In this document: positions 10,276-21,307 of the stretch, one piece after another | Layout of the letters: each line of letters begins with the position of its first letter | How positions within the stretch are numbered: the stretch's first letter is position 1 | Assembly (NCBI GenBank): GCA_035771175.1 | Contig: CM069600.1 | Span: 6,595,729 to 6,659,728, forward strand | From: Paratinospora sagittata | Lineage: Eukaryota; Streptophyta; Magnoliopsida; Ranunculales; Menispermaceae | DNA: 64,000 bases | Direction of reading: 5' to 3' | Notes under the pieces: generated by a model | What the model was told of the DNA's origin: nothing | The model's input: only the letters and a program-made list of their open reading frames with translations | Database searches by the model: none | Position numbers and translations under genes: made by a program

Positions 10276-10925
10276 ATTAACATACCGTGTATGTTTATGT
10301 TTTAGATACACATGTTTTACATTATTTCCTATACTAATTTTCTTCTTTTTTAATTATTTTTTAAATTTATAAACGTTGGCTAACTTCAACGGTGTGCATT
10401 CGAAACCCTTTTCTTAAAGTTAAAAATCCGATTCCCTCCCCTTTTAAATAAATGAGAGTTTTTTCTCTTCTAATAAAAAGTGGAAGCCAGACTATAGTAA
10501 TTGATTTGCATGGTCCTTATCCGGGTCTCTTATGTCCATTGTCGTTGTGCTCGTCCGACTTTCTCTGGCTCTAGTGTCAGTATCTTCTGATCTTGTATCA
10601 GGACTAAAAAAAAAAAAAAACATCATTTCTAAATTTTTTTTTCCCACTTGAAATTACAAAACCACGCCCAGAATACACAAGATGCCGTGGAGGCCAGAAG
10701 ATAAAAAGGAAAAGAAAGCCAGCCAGCGATACAACGGATATAGTCGTTAAATTCAACACCACAACACAACACACAGATTAAAAGTAGAAGAAAGCCAGCG
10801 ATAGAAAGAAAGAAAGAAAGAATCGTTATATGCAAAGAAGAATTCAATACATAAAGGCTATTTATATATATAACGAAGACGAAGCAATGACAGTTGTGTT
10901 ATGTGTGTAATAGCAAAGTAAAGGT

Positions 10926-11201
10926 TTGTGGAAGAAGAAACAAGGGGAGTTGTTGTTTTTCAGGAAGATAAGAAGAAGAAGAAGCGATGATAATGATGAG
11001 AAGAACACATCATCGTCATGGTGGCCGTGGAAGCGATTCTCGATCGGAGCATCAACATTCAAATGGAAGAAGACGAAGTGTCTAGGTTTCAAGATCTCAG
11101 TTCTTGATGATATTCTGTTTAAGATCGTTTCTGCTTTCGAAGCTTTGATTCTCGTCTCTGCTCTCTGTTTCTTCTATTGCTTCTGCGGTTGCCATGTCTA
11201 A
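10926..11201 (+). pseudogene. Small single-pass membrane protein, array copy 5 (start codon lost)
   Basis: The frame equivalent to copy 4 is open for 91 codons to the stop at 11,199-11,201, but the initiator is TTG (context 'aaggtttgtggaag') where copy 4 has ATG ('aaattatgtggaag'). No other in-frame ATG lies in the N-terminal part. An R-to-C change (TKCLGFK) is shared with copy 6. The membrane segment and CFCGCHV end are unchanged. The TATA box is kept and the leader contains both the '(gaaa)n' upstream type of copy 4 and the '(cacaa)n' type of copies 1-3. It is either a recent pseudogene or uses a weak non-ATG start; the first is more likely. Confidence 0.5.
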
Positions 11202-11725
11202 TCTAAATATTATTCTTTCTTCGTTTCTTCAATTTCTTCTTGATTGATTTGTATCGATTAGAAACCCTGAGAATTCTAACAAATCATGATGGATTTATGA
11301 TCGTCGTATTTTGGATTGAGCTAAGAAAGAGAGTCCGAGAATCTTAGGAAGTAATTAAGTTCAAATGAAGAACGAAGAACTGATCACACGAAAAGCGATT
11401 GTAATACTCTGGAATGGCGGTTTGGTTAAGGTTCTTCGATTATTCTTTCTTCGTTTCTTCGATAATTTCTTTGGTTTGTGAAGGAATATGCATCTAACCT
11501 ATCTTGCTTGCTCCATTTCGTTCTGATCTGAGAAAGATTATCAGATCGACCATCGTTTCTGATTTCGATTGAGCATACAAAGCTGAAAGGAAGAAGAGAT
11601 AGCAATCGTAATACTCTTCTGGAATGGCGCTTTGGTTGCGGCTATGGTGAGATTGATTGTTCAATTTCCAGTTTTTCAGATTCTAGGGAGAGAATTTTTC
11701 TGAAGCTGATTTAGGGGTTGTGATT

Positions 11726-12968
11726 TTTGTAATTTGTTTCTTTGATCTCATGTGCATACTACTTTTTTTATAACCTGAAGGAATGTCAATTTGTATTTAT
11801 TTTATTTTATTTTATTTTGGATTTTATAGCTCCATTTTCACTGATTTCATACTGGCACGTGTTCTTATATCTGAAAATTTTAAGAATTAATAAATTGATT
11901 ATTAATTAAAACAGTAAAAAAAATTAACTTGATTATTGGAGTCCCTTCCTTATGCTTGATTTTTCATAAATTATACTTAATATAATTAAATAAAGAGAAT
12001 TAAAAAAATAAAAACTAATTCATAAATTAATATTTTTATTTATTTTTTGTTTTTTGAAGCAATAAGTTTTACTACTATACCACACCAATGGCTTGCATTC
12101 TCTCTCCAGTGACCCATTTTTTATTCATTTTGAAAATTGCATCGTAGACTCTAATTGTCAATGCAATTTTATAATGGTAGTATTTAGTTTCTTTAATATT
12201 TTGGAGATACATATGTATTGCATAATATTTTTAAATACATAAATATTTTTAAAATATTTAAGAAAGATTAGATATCAGCGTCAGAAAAGAACGTTGACAC
12301 TAAACATTCATATACCATTACTTTTTTTTTTTTTGGCACATTTTCTTAATAAGGTTAGTACATGTTTTTTTGGGTACCTTTTATCACCATATCTCTACCT
12401 ACAGGCAGCATATTCAAAGAACCAAAACATAAAAAATAAAAAAAATAAAAAAAATAAAAAAAACTTTCCTATATATGGTCCTCACAAGCACCATTCATTG
12501 AATCCTCTTAAGGTTTTTCACCACTAATTGAAAAGGGAAACTTTAATTTCTCCGGGAATTAAATGGCTTGCAAGGGTACTTTTTTTTTTAGAGGTGCTAC
12601 AAAAACTCAAAATCAAACTCATAGCAGAACTTTGAATCATAATTATCACTTTGACCCTTTTAAGTTATAACACATACAACACTCTTTTTGATTTTCTTCT
12701 CTAAATAAGGGAAAAAATGTCGATCATCATTTAAAGTCATGTTCTCTGTCACGATAAAAGTTTTTTTTAGGATTTCTCTTTTTTACTAGTCATTTTAGGT
12801 TGATTGGATATATAGAAACTGCGGAGCAAACTGCATCATTACATCACTTTTGGATTTGTTAGTAAATAATTATACTATAACTTTTAATTGTGCTTTGAGA
12901 TTAATGTACTCTAAACAAGACCAAAATGAATTTTTTTTGGTATAGATAAAAGGTGAGTCATGTGAATT
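11726..12968. other. Intergenic spacer of tandem unit 1
   Basis: AT-rich spacer with poly(T) and (aaaaat)n tracts. It corresponds to 15,603-16,780 in unit 2, from which it differs by many indels. No gene, RNA or mobile-element ends are recognised. A 77-codon frame at 12,294-12,527 is low-complexity and not conserved in unit 2. Confidence 0.6.
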
Positions 12969-13432
12969 TGATTTAGGGATTGTGATTTAGGGTGTCAAAC
13001 CAAGAAATTGATGGGAGGGAGTTTTTGTAAAACGTTAAAAATTATGTTCTTCTACCCCAAACGCACTCTCTATTGCGTTTAACAAAAAAGATAATCGCAT
13101 TGAGAAACAAACAAGGCCATTGTCCTAAAGGTGTATTAAACTTAGTTGGTATATTCACACGTCTGAGTCTCTTAGAGCCGTATATATTAAATAACTTTAA
13201 GATGATATGAAAAACTTGATGTGAGTACCCCAACTGAATCCTCTTCGCACCATCCTATAATTAATTTAAAGCATTTTGTATTCCTTAGATTAACTTGAAT
13301 TGTTTATATGAGTTTCTATTGTGTGTATCTTTAGTATATCTTTGTTTTATTTTGGGTTAATGACACTTCATTAATAAAAAATCTGAGACTCAATCCAAAC
13401 GCATTATTTATTTTGAATTGTTTGATATATAA

Positions 13433-13761
13433 GAATGTGTTTGGTAGCTAATTTTTTTTTTTAAGAAAATAGTATTTTCTTAAAAAACATATAGTTAAGA
13501 ATATTTTCTCACGGTTGTTTGGTTGGATTTGAAAAATTTTTATTCAGTTAAATAATTATAATTTGTTAAAATATTTGTAGAAAGAAATTTTTTCACTGAA
13601 ATTTTTCTTTTTCTCACCTCCCTAGGAAAAAAAATATGGTAAAAAAAGACCTTGAAAAAATCTTTTTAAATAATTTTTTCACTTCTTTTATCAACTAAAT
13701 ATTAAAAAATAATTTATTTTTTTAAAAAAATTTCTATTTTCTCGCCTATTAGACAGATCCC
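13433..13761 (+). mobile_element. Tourist-like MITE (PIF/Harbinger), copy 3
   Basis: Tandem-duplicated counterpart of 9555-9882. The right-hand target base triplet has mutated to TGA while the left is still TAA. Confidence 0.7.
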
Positions 13762-13989
13762 TGAGACCCAATAAAAGAGCACTTCTTCAAGTGAGATTGA
13801 GAATTCAAAGTGGACCTGTGAGTCAGATGAGACTTTGCCAGTGGAAAGACTCAAATCATTTTCAATATTCACTTGTATTCTAATAGGTGCATGTAATTAG
13901 CATTTTATGCACTTTAGGGGGTTCGAGCCCGACTGTGGGCGTCGTCAACATTTTTTCACCTAGGCTACCAGAGTTCAAATTGCGGCAAT

Positions 13990-14155
13990 GGAACCAAAGG
14001 ATTACACGTCTGAGTTCGAGTTTGTGCCTACACCTATATACCCACTTTAAGAGAAACTACCAAATGTAACTTACAATTTCCGACTCTATAATAGTCTCGT
14101 CAACACAAAAGGATTAGCAAAGATCCTGAGGCTCAAAGACCAAAAAATAAATAAA
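13990..14155 (+). repeat. SINE-like dispersed repeat (unit 2)
   Basis: Nearly identical to 10,110-10,275 because it lies in the tandemly duplicated unit; it is not an independent insertion. Confidence 0.4.
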
Positions 14156-14803
14156 TTAACATACCGTGTATGTTTATGTTTTAGATACACATGTTTTACA
14201 TTATTTCCTATACTAATTTTCTTCTTTTTTAATTATTTTTTAAATTTATAAACGTTGGCTAACTTCAACGGTGTGCATTCGAAACCCTTCTCTTAAAGTT
14301 AAAAATCCGATTCCCTCCCCTTTTAAATAAATGAGAGTTTTTTCTCTTCTAATAAAAAGTGGAAGCCAGACTATAGTAATTGATTTGCATGGTCCTTATC
14401 CGGGTCTCTTATGTCCATTGTCGTTGTGCTCGTCCGACTATCTCTGGCTCTAGTGTCAGTATCTTATGATCTTGTATCAGGACTAAAAAAAAAAAAAACA
14501 TCATTTCTAAATTTTTTTTTCCCACTTGAAATTACAAAACCACGCCCAGAATACACAAGATGCCGTGGAGGCCAGAAGATAAAAAGGAAAAGAAAGCCAG
14601 CCAGCGATACAACGGATATAGTCGTTAAATTCAACACCACAACACAACACACAGATTAAAAGTAGAAGAAAGCCAGCGATAGAAAGAAAGAAAGAAAGAA
14701 TCGTTATATGCAAAGAAGAATTCAATACATAAAGGCTATTTATATATATAACGAAGACGAAGCAATGACAGTTGTGTTATGTGTGTAATAGCAAAGTAAA
14801 GGT

Positions 14804-15079
14804 TTGTGGAAGAAGAAACAAGGGGAGTTGTTGTTTTTCAGGAAGATAAGAAGAAGAAGAAGCGATGATAATGATGAGAAGAACACATCATCGTCATGGT
14901 GGCCGTGGAAGCGATTCTCGGTCGGAGCATCAACATTCAAATGGAAGAAGACGAAGTGTCTAGGTTTCAAGATCTCAGTTCTTGATGATATTCTGTTTAA
15001 GATCGTTTCTGCTTTCGAAGCTTTGATTCTCGTCTCTGCTCTCTGTTTCTTCTATTGCTTCTGCGGTTGCCATGTCTAA
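14804..15079 (+). pseudogene. Small single-pass membrane protein, array copy 6 (start codon lost)
   Basis: Tandem copy of the frame at 10,926, with the same TTG in place of ATG, so the start was lost before the tandem duplication. A further substitution gives FSVGAS for FSIGAS. Everything else, including the hydrophobic C-terminus ending CGCHV, is unchanged over 91 codons. The TATA-like box at about 14,736 is retained. It probably cannot give the full protein unless a non-ATG start is used. Confidence 0.5.
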
Positions 15080-16984
15080 TCTAAATATTATTCTTTCTTC
15101 GTTTCTTCAATTTCTTCTTGATTGATTTGTATCGATTAGAAACCCTGAGAATTCTAACAAATCATGATGGATTTATGATCGTCGTATTTTGGATTGAGCT
15201 AAGAAAGAGAGTCCGAGAATCTTAGGAAGTAATTAAGTTCAAATGAAGAACGAAGAACTGATCACACGAAAAGCGATTGTAATACTCTGGAATGGCGGTT
15301 TGGTTAAGGTTCTTCGATTATTCTTTCTTCGTTTCTTCGATAATTTCTTTGGTTTGTGAAGGAATATGCATCTAACCTAGCTTGCTTGCTCCATTTCGTT
15401 CTGATCTGAGAAAGATTATCAGATCTATCATCGTTTCTGATTTCGATTGAGCATACAGAGCTGAAAGGAAGAAGAGATAGCAATCGTAATACTCTTCTGG
15501 AATGGCGCTTTGGTTGCGGTTATGGTGAGATTGATTGTTCAATTTCCAGTTTTTCAGATTCTAGGGAGAGAATTTCTATGAAGCTGATTTAGGGATTGTG
15601 ATTTTTGTAATATGTTTCTTTGATCTCATGTGCATACTACTTTTTTTATAACCTGAAGGAATGTCAATTTGTATTTATTTTATTTTATTTTGGATTTTAT
15701 AGCTCCATTTTCACTGATTTCATACTGGCACGTGTTCTTATATCTGAAAATTTTTTGAATTAATAAATTGATTATTAATTAAAACTAGTAAAAAATAATT
15801 AACTTGATTATTGTAGTCCCTTCCTCATACTTAAATATAATTAAATAAAGAGAATTAAAAAAATAAAAACTAATTCATAAATTAATATATAAATTGTAAA
15901 CTTGAATAAAATTGGAAGGGTATAAATAAGTTTTACTATTTTTATTTATTTTTTATTTTTTATTTTTTGAAGCAATAAGTTTTACTATTATACCACACTA
16001 ATGGCTTGCATGATTCGTTCTCTCTTTCCGACCCATTTTTTACTCTTTTTGAAAATTGCATTGTAGACTTATATGTATTCATAATATTTTTAAATATATT
16101 AACATTTTTAAAATATTTAAGAAAGATTAGGTATCAGCGTTAGAAAATAACGTTGGCACTAAACGGTACCATTACTAAACGGTACCATTACTTTTTTTCT
16201 TTTTCTTTTTTTGGGTACATTTTCTTAATAAGGTTAGTACTGGATACATGTTTTTTTGGGCACCTTTTATCACCATATCTCTACCTACAGCTAGCATATT
16301 CAAAGAACCAAAACATAAAAAATATACTTTCCTATATATGGTCCTCACAAGCACCATTCATTGAATCCTCTTAAGGCTTTTCACCACTGATTGAAAAGGG
16401 AAACTTTAATTTCCCTGGTAATTAAATGGCTCGCAAGGGTACTTTTTTTTTTTTTTTAAGAGGTGCTACAAAAACTCAAAATCAAACTCATACCATGACT
16501 TTGAATCATAATTATCGGTTTTACCCTTTTAAGTTACAACACATACAACACTCTTTTTGGTTTCGTTCTATGTCAATCATCACTTAAAGTCTGTGTCACG
16601 ATGAAAGTTTTTTTTTTCGGATTTCTCTATTTTACTTTACATTGATTGGATATATAGAAACTGCAGAGCAAACTGCATAATTATACTATAACTCTTAATT
16701 GTGCTTTGAGATTAATGTACTCTAAACAAGACCAAAATGAATTTTTTTGGTATAGATAAAAGGTGAGTCATGTGAATTTGCTTAATTCCTCTAGAAGACT
16801 ATTTTTATATGGAAAATTGTTCGTTTTACAATTTGCCCATGCAACAACTTGAAGCTTGTTACATGTAGAAGCCTACTAGCACAAATATCATAACTAATAT
16901 CTTATACATGTAAAAATGTTCATGACTCAAAGTTAGGTAGCCTCCTTGGTTACGGAACAAGGTATAGGCTATTATTAACAAATG

Positions 16985-17140
16985 AGATCTCAGTTTTGGG
17001 TCTAAATTCGTGTCCATACTTATACATCCACTCTGGAAAGAACTGTCAAATGTTGCGTACTGTTCCTGACTCTACAATAGTCTCACACCCTCAGAAGGGT
17101 TAGCGAGGATACCAGAGGGTCAAACACCAAAAAAAAAAGT
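16985..17140 (+). repeat. SINE-like dispersed repeat, independent copy
   Basis: It has the same order of blocks as 10,110-10,275 but clearly diverged: 'ctgactctacaatagtctcac', 'agggttagcgaggatacc', 'gggtcaaacaccaaaaaaaaaa'. It lies outside the duplicated units, so it represents a separate insertion of the family. It ends in an A-rich tail. Confidence 0.45.
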
Positions 17141-18735
17141 ACTCACGAAAAAACTTTAATTTAAGAATACATTTAGTAGAAAAGTAATGTACACTTAAAG
17201 ATAACTATTTGGTAATTCAAAAAAGTGCTTTTTTAAGTTAAATGATAGCTTTACCCTTATTGATGCAAGACATCATAGAGAAAATAAACTTGGACAATTT
17301 GCTTCAATTAGTAAAATATGCAAAGATAATTAACTTAGAAACTTTAAGTTTCAATCTCAAGAGCTAGAAAACATAGAAGGGTACTTATTGATTTGCTTCT
17401 CAAAATTAATCATCACAAATTTGATTGTTTAGCTAAATTTGAAGTTGTGAAACAAATACTTCTTATAATTTTTTTTTTTTTGGCTTAAAATACTAATAAA
17501 AAAAATGCCTTTCTTACCAAGATATACAAATTGGCTTAATATGTCAAACCAACTACCTTTACAACTTTTGCTTAAAAAATTAATACAAATCACTTTTCTT
17601 GCCAAAATAAATAGGCCTATATGTTAAACTAAGGTATAACTTTAATTGTACTATTTTTGCTTAAGAAAAATTAATAAAAATGCTTCTCTTACCAAAACCA
17701 TATGGGCTTAATATGTCAATCTTCAAATTTAACATTATTTATTGTATATGTTCAAATCATCTTAATCAGGTCTCCTCATCTTATATCTAATTAAGGCAAC
17801 CCTTACAAATTTTCAAATATATTAATGTATAATTCTATAATTTGACATTTCACAATATACGTGTTCATACTGATATTTGTATATACATTTAAACTTAATT
17901 TATTCAATATTTTTTATGAACTTATGTTTTGTTCTATTGAGTATGGCTTACTATAAACAATTCTTATGAAAAATGAAAAGATATAATTATTTTCTTATAT
18001 ACAGTGTCTCTCACCTTGATTTTTTTTTTTTCAATTAATTGAAAAGGTATACCTTGACGCTCTAATATTGGACTAATTATTATTTTTTATTGGAAAGGAA
18101 GTTTATTAATGATGGAAGAAAGATATAATTATAATTTGCCTTCAAGAGTGAACACACCTCCATCTATTAATGACTAATTAATTTTGCTTTTCCATAAATC
18201 TTAAATTCTCCAAACAAACTTAATAACTTGAAGCAATCTTTTGGAAAAGTAAGTGAATTAATTAAGCAAAAATGAAAAGAAAAAAAAAACTAAATCATAA
18301 TTCTAAAAATTTATAAGGATCATATATCTATAATATATATACTAAATAAAGAACATGGAAATATGCTAAATAAAGAGAATACTTAGACATTTGATGATTG
18401 ATGATGAAGTTTTTTGCCCATAACTACTCAAAATGCTCCAAAAAATGTATTTTTAGGTTGTTAATTAAGAAGGGTAATATAATTATTTTACATTTTAACT
18501 AGTTTTTTTCTTTTGCAACCATGTCTCAAAATCTTTCTGTTTTATCCTCATGATTTTCGATCCCCCTTATAGTACTCTTATTTATGTATCTTTATTCTTT
18601 CTTTTTCTTTTTCTTTTTCTTTTAACTACATATGAAAAAAAATATATTGAATTTGAAACTGCATATACATATTTCTTTCTTATAAATATAAAAAATATAA
18701 CAAAAATAACAGGGATTGCACATGTTTGTACTAGT
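17141..18735. other. AT-rich intergenic region upstream of the chromovirus
   Basis: It holds no recognised gene. It contains a degenerate tandem repeat at 17,513-17,715 and long A and T tracts. The 91-codon frame at 18,550-18,825 runs into the LTR and is low-complexity. Confidence 0.6.
17513..17715. repeat. Degenerate ~88 bp tandem repeat
   Basis: A block of the form 'cttaccaa', an AT-rich stretch, 'ggcttaatatgt', 'ctttacaacttttgctta' recurs at 17,513, 17,598 and 17,688 with spacings of about 84-90 bp. The copies are clearly diverged. No function is suggested. Confidence 0.5.
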
Positions 18736-18740
18736 ATATA

Positions 18741-19775
18741 TGTAACATCCCGTAAATTTAATTACACATATACGTTGAAGTACGCGTATATCGATATGTA
18801 TAATACACGTATTTTATACGTATGAGATACATATAGCATGATAGGATACGTATTTGATACGTATGCGCTAAATATACGCGTGTATGATTTAATAAAAAAA
18901 AAATGTGGATTGAAGTATGATTTAATGAATAAATGAATAGTATGATTGAATAAATGAATAGTATAATTTAAGAGGGGTGAGTTGGTTAATTATGGAGCAT
19001 AAGGGGTATGGGATCATGTTGATATAAACTATTATTTTCTCCTTTCTCATCTTAAGCTCTCCTACGTTCAAATAAAATAATAAAACAAAAAGAATAAATA
19101 AAATGTATAAAAAGAAAAGAAGAGAGATATGAGTGGAGGCAAAATAAAATAATATAAAAAAAAAGAAAGAAAAAGATGATGCTCTTCAAGGCTTGCCGAC
19201 AAGAGAAGACAAAAGAAAACAAAAGAGAAAAGAAAAGAAAAAAAAAAGAAGAACTTGCAAAGATAGAGAAAGAGCAGAAGAAGAGCCGAGAGGAAGGAAA
19301 CGGAAGGAAGGAAGAAAGAAAGGAAAAGGAAGGAGATCCGAACCAGAGGTAAGCCATTTTTGCTATTTTTCGTCGTAAAATTACTATCTAAGCTAGATGT
19401 AACCTTTCTAGCAGAGTAATTTTTGTTATGGGAGCCGTTTTACGGCGTTTCCCAAAATTGGGGTTTTTGACCCAACGTAAATGAAAAGCCGCTAGAAAGG
19501 GAGAAAATGCTCCCTGAACTGTTAGAAACCCGAATATGTGGTTAGATTCAATTTTATGATTTTTGGAGACCGTTGGACAATTTTTATACAATTTATATCT
19601 TTCGGATGAATAGTAATGAATAGTGATGAATAGTGAATCGTGAATAGTGCACAGTGAATAGTGAATAGTAAATAATGAATAGTGTACAGTGAATAGTAAA
19701 TAGTGAATAGTAACAGTGAATAGTGAATAGTAACAGTGAATAGTGAATAGTAACGGTGAATAGTGAATAGTGAAA

Positions 19776-19811
<36 letters not shown>

Positions 19812-21117
19812 AAATAGTGAATAGTGAATAGTGAACAGTGAACAGTGAACAGTGAACAGTGAATAGTAAATGAACAGTGAACAGTGAATAGTGAATAGTG
19901 AATAGTGACAGTGATTGGAAATCATAGATTCGTAAATAACAGAATTCCGGCCGTTTCGATACTACGATCGTGATTTTTGGATAATTTGATATTTTTAGTA
20001 GCTATCGAAATGGTAAATGATGATTCTCATGATAATTTATGGCCATTTCAGTGTTTAAATTGAGAGCTTGAGGGCAGGGATAAACGCTCTTGAGGAAGCA
20101 ACATTGTTGCTTGATTTTAGAGAAACTCGTGTAACCACTGTGAGTATAGTTTTCTTGATTTGGTTCTTGTATGACATTGTACGCATATAAAAGGTTTGAT
20201 TGTATCCATGTTATATTTATATATAATGCATTGAGTTTTATGGATCATGCAAACTGATTTTAGCATTGGAGTTTATACTGATGAGGCTTTGCGATTCCTC
20301 ATTGTCATTTCGTTAGGTTTATCCTAACAAGGGTTGCGATCCTTGAAATGACTGTTAATTGGGTAATGAGATGTTGTGGCTACCTTGTAACGGCCATACA
20401 AGGGTTAGACCCGCTCTCGTGCCTTGCGGAGAAGGGAGATTGTGCATGGTGTTATTGAATTGGGTCATGAGAAGTTGTGTCTACCTTGTACGACCATACA
20501 AGGGTTAGACCCGCTCTCTTGCCTTGCGGAGGAGGTAGATTGTGCAGTATGTTATTGAAAATCATGAAATGTATGATGTTGACATGTACAATATATTCAT
20601 TGAATGATGCATGTGTTGAATAAGAATGATTTTAAATGTCATATTTCTATAAATGTATATAATTGTCATCTCAAGAACTATATTCACTGAGCTGTTGATT
20701 GCTCACTCCATTTCCTCCAACATTTCAGGTATGAATTCAAAAGGAAAAGGAAAACTCCGTGACACGTGAACCTTCGTCTAGTACGTGTACGTATGCTTGG
20801 AGGCAAGAGATTATTTCTTGTTATTTTGATATGTGTAATTATCACATATTATACATATACTATCACCTAGATGGGTTGTGTAGTAATCTTATATAACGCT
20901 TGGGATGATGTCATGTATGAATTTCATTTGTGGAATGAATGGAATGAGTATATTGGATTTGATGGGTGGTATAAAAAAAAAAAAATTATTTAAGTTTGGG
21001 ATAAATTGTGAGAGTACGTGAAGGCTGACAGTGTATTGTATACTGTATACAGGTATGTACAGTGTATAGTACATTGTGCCGGTCATGACGTCAGCCTACG
21101 TCAGGGACGTCGTGACA
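18741..21117 (+). repeat. 5' long terminal repeat (2377 bp)
   Basis: Starts TGTAACATCCCG and ends GTCGTGACA, with the canonical TG...CA ends. It includes a U3 patch rich in 'atacgtat' palindromes (18,770-18,880), a purine-rich leader (19,090-19,350), a heptamer array (19,605-19,915) and an internal 100 bp direct repeat (20,371-20,570, unit with 'agggttagacccgctctc'). The terminal part carries the bZIP-type word TGACGTCA (21,085-21,092). Confidence 0.95.
19605..19915. repeat. Heptamer array (gaatagt)n in the 5' LTR
   Basis: About 40 units of 'gaatagt' and close variants (gaacagt, aacagt, aatagtaa). Both strands stay open over much of it, giving spurious low-complexity frames. The matching array in the 3' LTR (26,893-27,165) is shorter, which accounts for most of the 23 bp length difference between the LTRs. 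Confidence 0.9.
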
Positions 21118-21121
21118 ATAT

Positions 21122-21134
21122 TGGTATCAGAGCC
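21122..21134 (+). other. Primer binding site (tRNA-iMet)
   Basis: TGGTATCAGAGCC starts four bases after the 5' LTR end. This is the standard plant retrotransposon primer site complementary to the 3' end of initiator methionine tRNA. Confidence 0.95.
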
Positions 21135-21307
21135 AAATTTAGGATTAAAAGCCTAAAAGATTAAAAGTTTTATGATATTATGTTTGTTTGTATGGGTTTA
21201 TGTACGGGTAAATTACGTATTTATAAAGATTGAGTAATCGGATTGTCTGACTTATACGCTTCTTTATCTCTGTGAATGGCAGATTGAAAGGGAAGGAGCA
21301 GACAATC

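Larger units (their letters stand above)
8090..11725 (+). repeat. Right arm of large palindrome
   Basis: The arm consists of gene block copy 4 (8090-9090), the intervening block with Tourist MITE and SINE-like repeat (9091-10,600), and gene block copy 5 (10,600-11,725). It mirrors 3576-6840 block for block. From 9091 onward it is also the first unit of a direct tandem duplication. Confidence 0.75.
9091..12968 (+). repeat. Direct tandem duplication, unit 1 (3878 bp)
   Basis: The unit starts at 'tgatttaggg' (9091) and ends at 'gtgaattt' (12,968). The next unit starts again with 'tgatttaggg' at 12,969. Offsets between matching landmarks are 3878-3879 bp for the MITE, the SINE-like repeat and the gene copies. 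The final ~1.2 kb (11,726-12,968) is more diverged between units than the rest. At the junction only the two bases TG are common to both parent ends, suggesting joining at microhomology. Confidence 0.85.
12969..16780 (+). repeat. Direct tandem duplication, unit 2 (3812 bp)
   Basis: Second copy of 9091-12,968. It ends at 'gtgaatttg' (16,780), after which unit 1's end and this end differ ('atttaggg' at the unit junction versus 'cttaattcc' here). It carries the MITE, the SINE-like repeat, gene copy 6 and a shortened spacer. Confidence 0.85.

Noticed and set aside
19605..19915. CRISPR-like array
   Set aside because: Seven-base units without unique spacers, in a plant LTR; it is a simple tandem repeat.
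19593..19925. Low-complexity open frame of His-Tyr-Ser-Leu-Phe repeats in the LTR (also 26,674-27,183)
   Set aside because: It is the translation of the (gaatagt)n heptamer array on the minus strand and changes with array length.
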